A stretch of DNA of 64,000 nt. Origin: SIG454 sp045646365 (lineage in GTDB: Bacteria; Bacillota; Clostridia; Monoglobales; Monoglobaceae). The first letter of the stretch is position 1. Each line of letters opens with the position of its first letter. The DNA lies in NCBI GenBank assembly GCA_045646365.1, contig JAZRKP010000083.1, positions 62,001 through 126,000 on the forward strand, in the 5' to 3' direction. Positions 25,956-33,917 of the stretch are shown here, one piece after another. The notes beneath the pieces are model-generated. The model did not search any database. It was not told where the DNA came from and saw only the letters and a list, made by a program, of their open reading frames with translations. Made by a program: the position numbers and the translations under genes.

Positions 25956-27974
25956 ATGGATAAATTGATTGAGAGAATAGTAACAGGAATGACATTTGAG
26001 GAAAAAGCATTGCTTCTGACTGGTGCAGGTGGTATGGAAACAAATGGAATTGAAAGATTAAATGTGCCTTCTAAAAACATGGCAGACGGTCCTCATGGCG
26101 CAAGACTTGATGAAGATGCAAATTGCACCCTTTTTCCAAATATTTGTTCACTTGCAGCGAGTTGGGATATAGAGATTGCCGAGAAAATGGGCGAAGCATT
26201 GGCATATGATTGCATTGAGCACGATGTAGATATGCTTTTAGCACCGGGAATAAATATAAAAAGAACTCCATATTGCGGAAGAAACTTTGAATATTTTTCC
26301 GAAGACCCCGTTGTTTCGGGCGAAATGAGTGCCGCCTACATAAATGGATTGCAGAAAAAAGGCGTTGCTTGCAGTCTTAAACATTTTGCGGCAAACAATC
26401 AGGATAAATACAGACTTGAAACAAGCGTGGAGATTGACGAAAGAACTCTCCGGGAAATCTATCTTAAGGGCTTTGAAATAGCGGTTAAGAAATCCAATCC
26501 TGAATCAATTATGTGTGCGTGTAACAAAATAAACGCAGTGCCCTGCTCGGAAAACTCGTTTATTCTTAATGAAATTTTGAGAAATGAATGGGGATATGAC
26601 GGGGTTGTTCTTTCTGACTGGGGTACTGTCAGAGATATTGTTAAGTCTGTTAAAAGCGGATTGGATTTGCAAATGCCTAAAAATGATAACATTGTTCATG
26701 AACTTAAAGCGGGTGTTGAAAACGGAAAAATATCTATGAATGAAATTGATACTGCTGTAAAGCGTATGCTTAAATTCGCTTTAAAAAAAAAGGCGGTTAA
26801 AGATAAAAAATATGACAGAAATGAACAACATAAGATTGCAAAAGAAATTGCGACTCAAGGCGTTGTTCTCCTGAAAAATGAAAATAATATACTTCCGCTT
26901 TGCAGTAAGAAATATAAGAAAATTGCCGTTGTAGGTGAATTTGCGGATAGCCCTGTCATTGCGGGGCAAGGCAGTGCGGAGGTTAAACAAAGCGCAGAAT
27001 ATACAGACAGTCCTCTTGAACAGTTGAAGAAATTGATGCCCGATACAGAGTTTGTTTATAAAGAAATATTTAAAAAACGCGAGTATTCAAACGAAATGAT
27101 ATGGCCAAAACTCTATGGACAGGAATATGTTGATTTCACAAGCGAAGCCGATGCTGTAATTATTTTTATGGGTTCAATGGAGTCGGAGGACACGGAAAAG
27201 CTTGACAGAAGAAGTCTTGAACTTAACCCGAACTATGAATTGACTATTGAATATACTCTTAAGAATAATAAAAATGTTATAGTTGTTTTGCAAACAGGTA
27301 GTGCAGTTATTCTTGATGATTGGAAGGATAAAGTGAAAGGAATTGTTCAGATGTGGCTTGCGGGGGAGAGTGCAGGCTCGGCTATTGCGGAAGTTTTGTG
27401 CGGTGTTGTCAACCCTTCGGGTAAGCTTCCCGAAACCTTTCCGGAAAGACCAAGAACGGATATTGAGTATCCAGGCAACAGAAATGTTGTTGAATACGGG
27501 GAAAAACTCAATGTTGGCTATAGATATTATGACAAGCATCCTGAAGAAATCTGTTATCCCTTCGGATATGGATTGTCTTATACGGATTTTGAATATAAGA
27601 ATCTTGAAATAGCTGAAAAAGATGGGTATGAGGTTAAATTAACAGTTGAAAACACAGGCGAATATGACGGAGCAGAGATTGTTCAGCTTTATATTTCGGA
27701 TGTTGTTGCAACTGTTGTAAAACCAATAAAAGAACTTAAACAGTTTAAAAAAATCTTTTTGAAAAAAGGCGAGGAGAAGGAAGTTGTTTTCAAACTTTCA
27801 GAAAAGGATTTTGAATATTATAATGTTTCCCTCCATAAATGGGTTGTGGAAAACGGAGAATATAAAATACTGATTGGTGCATCTTCAAGGGATATAAGAC
27901 TTGAAGGGGCAGTTGTTCTTAATGAAGAAATGCCCTATTCTATGTATAAAAAAGGCGAGGATATGATTGGCTAA
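25956..27974 (+). CDS. Glycoside hydrolase family 3, cytosolic
   Basis: 672-residue GH3 enzyme, a retaining hydrolase for terminal beta-linked sugars. The N-terminal barrel has ADGPHGAR, APGINIKRTPYCGRNFEYF, KHFAANNQ, and the nucleophile Asp in VVLSDWG (about residue 221). The alpha/beta sandwich follows with GVVLLKNENNILPL and WLAGESAGSAIAEVLCG. A C-terminal fibronectin-III-like domain holds VENTGEYDGAEIVQLYI. No signal peptide, so it acts on imported oligosaccharides. Substrate (glucoside, xyloside, galactoside, arabinoside) is not determined by these motifs. RBS GGGAG, ATG at 25956. Confidence 0.92.
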   Translation: MDKLIERIVTGMTFEEKALLLTGAGGMETNGIERLNVPSKNMADGPHGARLDEDANCTLFPNICSLAASWDIEIAEKMGEALAYDCIEHDVDMLLAPGINIKRTPYCGRNFEYFSEDPVVSGEMSAAYINGLQKKGVACSLKHFAANNQDKYRLETSVEIDERTLREIYLKGFEIAVKKSNPESIMCACNKINAVPCSENSFILNEILRNEWGYDGVVLSDWGTVRDIVKSVKSGLDLQMPKNDNIVHELKAGVENGKISMNEIDTAVKRMLKFALKKKAVKDKKYDRNEQHKIAKEIATQGVVLLKNENNILPLCSKKYKKIAVVGEFADSPVIAGQGSAEVKQSAEYTDSPLEQLKKLMPDTEFVYKEIFKKREYSNEMIWPKLYGQEYVDFTSEADAVIIFMGSMESEDTEKLDRRSLELNPNYELTIEYTLKNNKNVIVVLQTGSAVILDDWKDKVKGIVQMWLAGESAGSAIAEVLCGVVNPSGKLPETFPERPRTDIEYPGNRNVVEYGEKLNVGYRYYDKHPEEICYPFGYGLSYTDFEYKNLEIAEKDGYEVKLTVENTGEYDGAEIVQLYISDVVATVVKPIKELKQFKKIFLKKGEEKEVVFKLSEKDFEYYNVSLHKWVVENGEYKILIGASSRDIRLEGAVVLNEEMPYSMYKKGEDMIG

Positions 27975-27991
27975 ATAAAGAGGGAGAGAAA

Positions 27992-30502
27992 ATGGATTAT
28001 CGAGTACACAATAATTTAAACAAAACACAGCACAATTATATAGCGCCCTTTTTGTGGCTTCATAATGAAGATGACAAATATATAATTGCGGAAATTGAGC
28101 GTATTTATGAATGTGGAATACGCTCTGTCTGCTTGGAGTCAAGAACCCACGAGGAGTTTTGCAAAGATGATTGGTGGGAAGATATTAAGCTTATCTTTGA
28201 TGAATGCAAAAAGCGTGATATGAATGTGTGGATTTTGGACGATAAACACTTCCCGTCAGGCTATGCAAACGGCATATTTGAGGATAAATATAAACACCTT
28301 CAGGCTTTCGGTATAACTGAAACACATATTGATGTGGCAGGGCCTGTTAAAGACGGATGTGTTATGGCATCATGCTGGCTTGAAAACGAAGAAGATGAAA
28401 TTGTTCGGATTTCCGCTCTTAAACACATTCCAAACAGCGAAAAATATAGTGAAATTATTGACATAACCGACGGACTTTCGGGGGATATGGTGTATTTTGA
28501 TTTGCCCGAAGGAATGTGGCGAGTTGTCTTTGCCATTAAAACAAAACGAGGGAAATCGGAAAGGCATCTGCCGTTTTGCGATATGTTAAATCCCGAAACT
28601 GTTGATTTGTTTATAGATGAAGTCTATCAGCCACACTATGACAGATTTTCAGAATATTTCGGCAACACATTTTTAGGCTTTTTCTCCGATGAGCCAAGTT
28701 TTTTAAATAATACTGCCAATGGCTTTTCGTTTGATACAGGAACGCCATTTGTTCATTATCCCTGGCATGACAAACTTAAAGAAATGATTGATATGAATAG
28801 CCTTGCCGGACTTTGGTTTGATATTGAAAATATATCTGAAAAGTTCAGATATTCCTATATGGATACCATAACAACGGAGTATAAGAAAAATTTCGGTGAT
28901 AAATTGGGTGATTGGTGCCGTGAGCATGGTGTTATGTATATCGGTCATATTATCGAAGATAATAATACCCATGCAAAAACAGGTCATGGACCAGGACACT
29001 ATTTCAGAGCCTTAAACGGTCAGGATATGGCAGGAATAGATGTGGTGCTACACCAGATTGTGCCGGGTCTTACTGAGTGCAGTAATGCAGGACTTGTTGG
29101 ATATAAGCATATGGAAAACGACTTTTTCCATTATTATCTTGGCAAACTCGCGTCTTCTCTTGCTCATATAGACCCTCTTAAAAAAGGCAGAGCAATGTGC
29201 GAAATCTTTGGCGCTTATGGCTGGGCAGAAGGCACTAAAATAATGAAATATCTTATGGACCATATGTTCGTGCGAGGAATAAATTATTATGTTCCCCACG
29301 CATTTTCACCAAAGCCAAATGACACAGATTGCCCGCCGAATTTCTATGATACGGGCAGAAATCCGCAGTTTAAATTCTTTAAGAGAAATATGGACTATAT
29401 GAACAGAATGTGTTATATGTTAAATGATGGAAAGCACATCTCAACCTGTGCAATTTTATATGATGCGGAAAATCGTTGGACAAACAGAAACTTTCTGCCT
29501 CTTGAGAAAATTGCAAAGAAACTCTATGATAATCTTTTAGACTATGACATTATCCCTGCGGATTATCTTGATAAAATAAAAGATAGTGCATTAAACGGCG
29601 AAAAGTATAATGTTTTAATTGTTCCTTATGCGGAAAATTTTCCAAACGAAGTTATGGATAAGCTGAAAAAAGCAGATATAAAAATTATAACAGTTTCGGA
29701 AGAAAAATGGGAAACAGAGTTTGAAAATATTCAGCTTTGCGAGCTTGTTGACTATATGAAATCAAGTAAGTTTAATGATGTTGAATCCGATTATGACGGC
29801 ATATTCTTGAGATATTATCACTATACAAGAGATAATGCACATATCTATATGTTCAGCAATGAAGATATAAATAACGAGGTTAACACAATACTTAAGCTTT
29901 CGGCTTTTGAGGGCGGAAAATATATTGAATATGATGCCTTTGAAAATACTGCGGTTGTCAAGGAAAGCGATAGTGAAATTGAACTTAATCTTCCGTCGTA
30001 TCATTCAAGACTTATCATATTCGGTGAAGTTGATTTTAACGAAATACCAAAGCTTGAGGAAACCAAAGTAACGGAAGAAAAGATATTTAATCTTGAGTAT
30101 AAAATCAGCGTGGCAGAGCGGAACAGTGAGGAGTTTAAGCACTATAAAACAACAGATAAACTGTTTAATATAACAGGCAGAAATGAGCTCCCCGATTTTT
30201 CAGGGCATATTAAATATGAAACTGAATTTGAAGCGGAAAGCGGAAATTATATCCTTGATTTAGGGTATGTGGGCGAGGTTGCTGAGCTTCACATAAACGG
30301 GAAATTTGTTGGAGAGAAATTATTTCCTCCATACAAATTTGAAGTTTCAGACTTTATCCAAAACGGCAAAAACAAAATGACAGTAATAGTTTCAAACCAC
30401 AACGGCTTTGCGGTTAAGGATATGTTCTCAAAATTCCTTCTATTTGAACCATCAGGACTTTTGGAAGATATAAGGTTAAAGCGGATAGAAACGGGAAAAT
30501 GA
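27992..30502 (+). CDS. GH106-like glycoside hydrolase, putative alpha-L-rhamnosidase
   Basis: 836 residues without a signal peptide. The large N-terminal region resembles the GH106 alpha-L-rhamnosidase family (APFLWLHNEDD, LDDKHFPSGYANG, FFSDEPSF, GHIIEDNNTH). A GH2-type jelly-roll sugar-binding domain closes the protein (about 720-836; LGYVGEVAELHINGKFVG). GH106 inverting enzymes release terminal rhamnose with calcium, which fits a pathway for rhamnogalacturonan. Identification rests on remembered family features, so a different large hydrolase family is possible. Last gene of the run, 17 bp after GH3, followed by a non-coding stretch with hairpins. Confidence 0.62.
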   Translation: MDYRVHNNLNKTQHNYIAPFLWLHNEDDKYIIAEIERIYECGIRSVCLESRTHEEFCKDDWWEDIKLIFDECKKRDMNVWILDDKHFPSGYANGIFEDKYKHLQAFGITETHIDVAGPVKDGCVMASCWLENEEDEIVRISALKHIPNSEKYSEIIDITDGLSGDMVYFDLPEGMWRVVFAIKTKRGKSERHLPFCDMLNPETVDLFIDEVYQPHYDRFSEYFGNTFLGFFSDEPSFLNNTANGFSFDTGTPFVHYPWHDKLKEMIDMNSLAGLWFDIENISEKFRYSYMDTITTEYKKNFGDKLGDWCREHGVMYIGHIIEDNNTHAKTGHGPGHYFRALNGQDMAGIDVVLHQIVPGLTECSNAGLVGYKHMENDFFHYYLGKLASSLAHIDPLKKGRAMCEIFGAYGWAEGTKIMKYLMDHMFVRGINYYVPHAFSPKPNDTDCPPNFYDTGRNPQFKFFKRNMDYMNRMCYMLNDGKHISTCAILYDAENRWTNRNFLPLEKIAKKLYDNLLDYDIIPADYLDKIKDSALNGEKYNVLIVPYAENFPNEVMDKLKKADIKIITVSEEKWETEFENIQLCELVDYMKSSKFNDVESDYDGIFLRYYHYTRDNAHIYMFSNEDINNEVNTILKLSAFEGGKYIEYDAFENTAVVKESDSEIELNLPSYHSRLIIFGEVDFNEIPKLEETKVTEEKIFNLEYKISVAERNSEEFKHYKTTDKLFNITGRNELPDFSGHIKYETEFEAESGNYILDLGYVGEVAELHINGKFVGEKLFPPYKFEVSDFIQNGKNKMTVIVSNHNGFAVKDMFSKFLLFEPSGLLEDIRLKRIETGK

Positions 30503-30698
30503 TTTTAAATAGTAAAGAGAATGCTGTAGGAATTTTAAGAAATAAGAAGAGGACAGGGGTGCGGATATATTAGATGAGGGACAAAACCCAATAAAAAGAT
30601 CCCATCCCTCAAAAATCACATAAATTATATTATCGTTTTATAGTTTACACAAACTCGGGGAAATACCCGACAAGTGTTTTTATTATAATTCGGTAAAT
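30503..30698. other. Non-coding right edge of the pectin locus with two inverted repeats
   Basis: No plausible gene. It holds GAGGGA / TCCCTC arms about 26 nt apart (around 30575-30610). It also holds a small hairpin TCGGG (30655-30659) / CCCGA (30666-30670) followed by a T-rich tract (TTTTTATTATAATT), a probable weak terminator for the operon. It adjoins the 3' end of cotJC, which carries the right copy of the 23-bp direct repeat. Confidence 0.5.
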
Positions 30699-31280
30699 CT
30701 ACCTATAAAATCCAAATCTTTTGCAGGTTGCTCTATTTTGCACTGTGTCAAGTGCTTCACCGAAACGCTGGAAATGAACAACTTCTCTCTCTCGTAAAAA
30801 CTTTATTACATCATTAACATCTGGGTCGTTAGATACACGAAGTATATTATCGTAAGTTGCCCGCGCTTTTTGCTCAGCAGCCAAATCTTCAGTTAAGTCA
30901 GCAATCGGGTCTCCTGACACAGAAAGAGTAAGTGCTGAAAACGCCTCTCCGGATGCAGCAACAGGATAAACTCCCCGTCCGTGGTCAATAAAATACGGTG
31001 CCATAGGACTGTTTTCTATTTCCGTTGTTGTTGCATTTCTTGCCAACTGAGTAACAAGGCTTCCAACAATTTCTAAATGAGCAAGTTCTTCAGTACCTAT
31101 ATCAGTCAGGACGGATTTTGTGATTTCGTTTGGCATTGAGTATCTTTGTGATAAATATCTCATTGCAGCACCTATTTCACCGTGTGGTCCGCCGTATTGG
31201 CTGATAATAAAACTTGCAAGTTTAGGGTTTGGATTTTTAATTTTTACAGGATACTGTAATCTTTTTTGATAACTCCACAT
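30699..31280 (-). CDS. cotJC: Spore coat protein CotJC, manganese catalase family
   Basis: 193-residue four-helix-bundle protein of the Mn-catalase family, a component of the inner spore coat in Bacilli and Clostridia. Carboxylate/His ligand motifs are present: HGEIGAAMRYLSQ, EELAHLEIVG, AEQKARATYDNI, and REREVVHFQRFGEAL. Whether it breaks down peroxide here is not known. It ends the leftward cotJABC operon. The C-terminal tail after DTVQ (NRATCKRFGFYR) differs from the relic at 5523-5588. If an island inserted here, these last residues are island-derived. Confidence 0.92.
   Translation of the reverse strand: MWSYQKRLQYPVKIKNPNPKLASFIISQYGGPHGEIGAAMRYLSQRYSMPNEITKSVLTDIGTEELAHLEIVGSLVTQLARNATTTEIENSPMAPYFIDHGRGVYPVAASGEAFSALTLSVSGDPIADLTEDLAAEQKARATYDNILRVSNDPDVNDVIKFLREREVVHFQRFGEALDTVQNRATCKRFGFYR
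30745..30767. repeat. Right copy of 23-bp direct repeat (att-like), inside cotJC
   Basis: Exact match to 5560-5582 in the same orientation, located 46 bp inside the 3' end of cotJC. See the left copy and the island entry. Confidence 0.85.
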
Positions 31281-31295
31281 AATATTTTCCCTCCT

Positions 31296-31538
31296 TTAAT
31301 CCCACGGCCAGGGCATATCAATCCAATTCCAGAAATTCATATCTTTTGATTCGTGAGCATATAATGGGCCGAATTTTGAATTATACATATTCATACATTC
31401 TCTGGCTTTTTTTGACATTTTATGGTACATTGCTATTGCGTTTTTATCGTGGGGGTGTGTGTCGAGGTATAAATTCCAGTCATATGCGGCAAAGCCGTAT
31501 TCCTGTATTTTCCTCATCAATGCTTCCCGTTCATTCAT
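31296..31538 (-). CDS. cotJB: Spore coat protein CotJB
   Basis: About 80 residues of the CotJB family, with the typical CotJB landmarks GFAAYDWNLYLDTHP and FGPL at the end. It is needed with CotJA and CotJC for assembly of the inner spore coat. The frame opens at ATG 31547, but the AAGGAGG abuts that codon. The second ATG (31538) has a 9-nt spacing and is preferred. It overlaps the end of cotJA by 8 nt and lies 15 bp before cotJC. Confidence 0.88.
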   Translation of the reverse strand: MNEREALMRKIQEYGFAAYDWNLYLDTHPHDKNAIAMYHKMSKKARECMNMYNSKFGPLYAHESKDMNFWNWIDMPWPWD

Positions 31539-31722
31539 TGCAGTCATCCTCCTTGGTTATTTGTTTTCCGTAGACACCGAGAGGTAAATCTAAAGGCGGG
31601 AAAATAGTTCCGCGATTGAGACCTGTTTCAGCGTCATAAATATTTGTATCTTCTGCGACCTGGATTGGCACATATGAATAACCAATCAGACGATTGCAGA
31701 TACAATATTCTTTGTCAATCAT
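31531..31722 (-). CDS. cotJA: Spore coat associated protein CotJA
   Basis: 63-residue CotJA family protein (YVPIQVAEDTNIYDAETGLNRG, PLDLPLGVYGKQ). First gene of the cotJABC operon; its 3' end overlaps the cotJB start, consistent with translational coupling. Expression in the mother cell is expected from what is known of cotJ. Confidence 0.86.
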   Translation of the reverse strand: MIDKEYCICNRLIGYSYVPIQVAEDTNIYDAETGLNRGTIFPPLDLPLGVYGKQITKEDDCNE

Positions 31723-31739
31723 ATAATATCATTCCTTTC

Positions 31740-31786
31740 TGTGCACTGATGCACACTACATAATATGACAAAATACGATATTTGGT
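31740..31786 (-). promoter_or_regulatory. Possible mother-cell sigma (SigE/SigK-like) promoter and inverted repeat for cotJ
   Basis: Minus strand: AC (31785-31786), 17 bp, CATATTAT (31760-31767), matching the AC-N17-CATAnnnT pattern of SigK promoters. A 6-bp inverted repeat TGTGCA-CTGA-TGCACA (31740-31755) lies between it and the RBS. No sigma-A-like pair is evident. Confidence 0.4.
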
Positions 31787-31792
31787 TAATAA

Positions 31793-31818
31793 AAAAGAAG
31801 GCGTGTAAGCCTTCTTTT
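31793..31818 (-). terminator. Terminator of the sugar kinase gene
   Basis: 10-bp stem AAAAGAAGGC / GCCTTCTTTT with loop GTGTAA; leftward it ends in a T run. It separates the kinase/nucleotidyltransferase pair from the cotJ promoter. Confidence 0.85.
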
Positions 31819-31825
31819 GATATTA

Positions 31826-32917
31826 CTACATATATTTTTCGACAATCTTTTTCATTTCGTCAAGCTTTTTCTCAATATCCACAACCAATGCAAATTGATT
31901 TCTTGCTCTGTCGAGATTATGATTTTCACGATGAATTTTGAAATATGTGTCACCGTTAATATGGTCTGCCAAAAATCTGATTCCACATTCGTATGTCAGA
32001 ATAAGAGCGGAAAGAGGAAGAAGTTCAATTTCTTTTGATGTCAGATGTTTTCCTGTTTCAGATAAAAATCCTTTAGTAAAGGCTTCAAATTTATCTAAAT
32101 CAAACCATATTTTTGATAAATCTGTTTCGTCTTCGGCACAGCTTGAAGCACCAAACCTCAAAGCATCACCAAAATCATATAAAACTGAGCCCGGCATTAC
32201 TGTATCAAGGTCGATAACACATATACCCTCGAGGGTGTCAGCGTCAAATAAAATATTGTTTAATTTAGTGTCATTGTGAGTAACACGGAGCAAAATATCA
32301 CCATTTTTAATTCCGTCAGTTATGCAACCTGCGTATTTTGAATATTCCATTGCAAATGCAATTTCGTCGGAAACACTGTCCATTCTGCCTGAAAGATTAT
32401 TCTTGATCGCAGTTTCAAGTTGTTTAACTCGTTCGTTTGTGTTATGGAAATCAACAATGGTTTCATACAGTGTTTCGGCAGGGAAATCGCTCAGTAATCT
32501 CTGGAACTTTCCGAATGCTTTTCCTGCATTGCAAAGTATTTGCGGGTCATCGGTCACATCAATACTAACACTATTATCAACAAAGTTATACATTCTAAAA
32601 TATGAATCTTCATCATATTTATAGTAAGACTCGTCATTAACTGTTGGAACAACGGTTAATGTTTCACGGCTGATGTCTCCGCCGTATGCTAATATTTTTT
32701 TCTTAAGATGTTCTGTTACATTATAGATGTTTTTCATAACCTCGTCAGGTTTCTTGAAAACATTTGTGTTTATCCTCTGGAGAATAAACTTAGGGGTAAT
32801 ATCACACAAGTATGTGTCATTGATATGCCCGTTTCCGTAAGACTCTATGTCAGTTTCAATATCGAACATTTTAAGAATATCCTTAAGGTTATATGTTCTT
32901 TTCTCAAATACCGTCAT
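31826..32917 (-). CDS. Phosphotransferase-family anomeric sugar kinase (N-acetylhexosamine kinase-like)
   Basis: 363-residue APH-fold kinase resembling N-acetylhexosamine 1-kinase (NahK). Catalytic loop VTHNDTKLNNILF, metal-binding VIDLDTVMPGSVLYDFGDALR; the N-terminal lobe includes NGHINDTYL. The start at 32917 is set by AGGAGG just upstream; the in-frame ATG at 32932 lies before that site. It overlaps the upstream nucleotidyltransferase by 14 nt, so the two proteins are made together. A 1-kinase followed by a nucleotidyltransferase would convert a free sugar directly to a nucleotide sugar, as NahK does in Bifidobacterium and AmgK-MurU in wall recycling. The sugar, possibly GlcNAc or GalNAc, is not proven. 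Confidence 0.78.
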   Translation of the reverse strand: MTVFEKRTYNLKDILKMFDIETDIESYGNGHINDTYLCDITPKFILQRINTNVFKKPDEVMKNIYNVTEHLKKKILAYGGDISRETLTVVPTVNDESYYKYDEDSYFRMYNFVDNSVSIDVTDDPQILCNAGKAFGKFQRLLSDFPAETLYETIVDFHNTNERVKQLETAIKNNLSGRMDSVSDEIAFAMEYSKYAGCITDGIKNGDILLRVTHNDTKLNNILFDADTLEGICVIDLDTVMPGSVLYDFGDALRFGASSCAEDETDLSKIWFDLDKFEAFTKGFLSETGKHLTSKEIELLPLSALILTYECGIRFLADHINGDTYFKIHRENHNLDRARNQFALVVDIEKKLDEMKKIVEKYM

Positions 32918-33752
32918 AATATCCCTCCTCAACTAAATTTTTTAACGCATTTACTACAGTTTCTTTGTCTTCCTTATATGTAACGCCATACCATTTCTCG
33001 TCAGTTGTCAAAACCTTAACCTGTTCGTTTTCTGTTTTTATAAGAGAATCCACAACAGATGGAAGAAAATATTCATCTTTTAAAGGATTAGTCATATTTT
33101 CAAAGAAAGAATTAAAACCAAGTTCTATTTTTTCAAAAATAGACGGTCCGAACCCCCACATATTCATTGAAACAACTGTATCAAGAGGAATTCCGCTGTT
33201 TTTGTCAAGCGTTGTGTGTTCTGTGATTTTGCTCAAGAATCCGTTTTCTGTTTCACAAACACCTCGTGCAACAGTACCGTTTTCGGTTAATGTGTTACCG
33301 AGTTTATAACCAACCATACAGATTTCATCATTGGATATAAGGTTATTGTATATAATTTTATATGAATTGATTCCATAGTAGTCATCTGCATTGATAACCG
33401 CAAAAGGATTTTTAACGGAGTCTTTACAACAGTATATTGCATGGGCAGTTCCCCAAGGCTTTGTTCTGTCTGACGGCACAGAATAATTATCGGGAATAAA
33501 GCCCATATCCTGGAAAACATACTTAACATCAATATATTTTTCGACAACTTTACCTATTTTATTTTTAAAGTCATCTTCAAAGTCCTTTCTTATTATGAAA
33601 ACAACCTCATCAAAACCTGCTCTTTTTGCATCAAATACTGAAAAGTCAAGAATTGATTCACCTTTTGGTCCAACAGGTTCTATTTGTTTAAGTCCACCAA
33701 AACGGCTTCCCATTCCTGCTGCCATAACTACAAGAGAAATTCTTTTACTCAT
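32904..33752 (-). CDS. Sugar-1-phosphate nucleotidyltransferase
   Basis: 282-residue GT-A fold nucleotidyltransferase: N-terminal AAGMGSRFGGLKQIEPVGPKGE (NTP-binding G-x-G-x-R plus Lys), INADDYYG (metal Asp pair), and a short C-terminal tail without a hexapeptide domain. It probably activates the product of the overlapping kinase gene to an NDP-sugar. The start is the ATG at 33752; AAGGAGA abuts the earlier ATG (33758) and fits the second one. First gene of a leftward two-gene unit, divergent from the AraC-nagA pair. Confidence 0.82.
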   Translation of the reverse strand: MSKRISLVVMAAGMGSRFGGLKQIEPVGPKGESILDFSVFDAKRAGFDEVVFIIRKDFEDDFKNKIGKVVEKYIDVKYVFQDMGFIPDNYSVPSDRTKPWGTAHAIYCCKDSVKNPFAVINADDYYGINSYKIIYNNLISNDEICMVGYKLGNTLTENGTVARGVCETENGFLSKITEHTTLDKNSGIPLDTVVSMNMWGFGPSIFEKIELGFNSFFENMTNPLKDEYFLPSVVDSLIKTENEQVKVLTTDEKWYGVTYKEDKETVVNALKNLVEEGYYDGI

Positions 33753-33867
33753 TTTCATTCTCCTTATTTCATATTCGTTTTATAATCACATTTGATATTA
33801 TAACTTAAAAAAGCTCTAATTGATTTACACAAAAGTAAATTTCTTTTGCATAATTATAAAAAACTTA

Positions 33868-33896
33868 TTGATTTTATTTAAATTTTTTGGTAAAAT
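33868..33896 (+). promoter_or_regulatory. Promoter for the AraC-nagA unit
   Basis: TTGATT (33868-33873), 17 bp, TAAAAT (33891-33896), just before the RBS AGAAGGTG of the AraC gene. Confidence 0.55.
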
Positions 33897-33917
33897 AATA
33901 AAAAAGAAGGTGTTATA

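Larger units (their letters stand above)
5560..30767. mobile_element. Putative genomic island inserted at the 3' end of cotJC
   Basis: The interval between the two 23-bp direct repeats holds the whole AraC-regulated pectin locus. Reading leftward, the order is cotJC body, repeat, locus, repeat, leftover cotJC tail. This is the arrangement left by site-specific insertion into a gene's 3' end. No integrase, relaxase, transposase or terminal inverted repeat was seen inside, so the element would have to be a remnant or have been moved in trans. Other readings are a decayed tandem cotJC duplication or recombination between strains. Boundaries are therefore provisional. Confidence 0.45.

Noticed and set aside
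5583..30744. Transposon or prophage remnants inside the putative island
   Set aside because: No transposase, integrase, phage structural gene or terminal inverted repeats were found at either edge.
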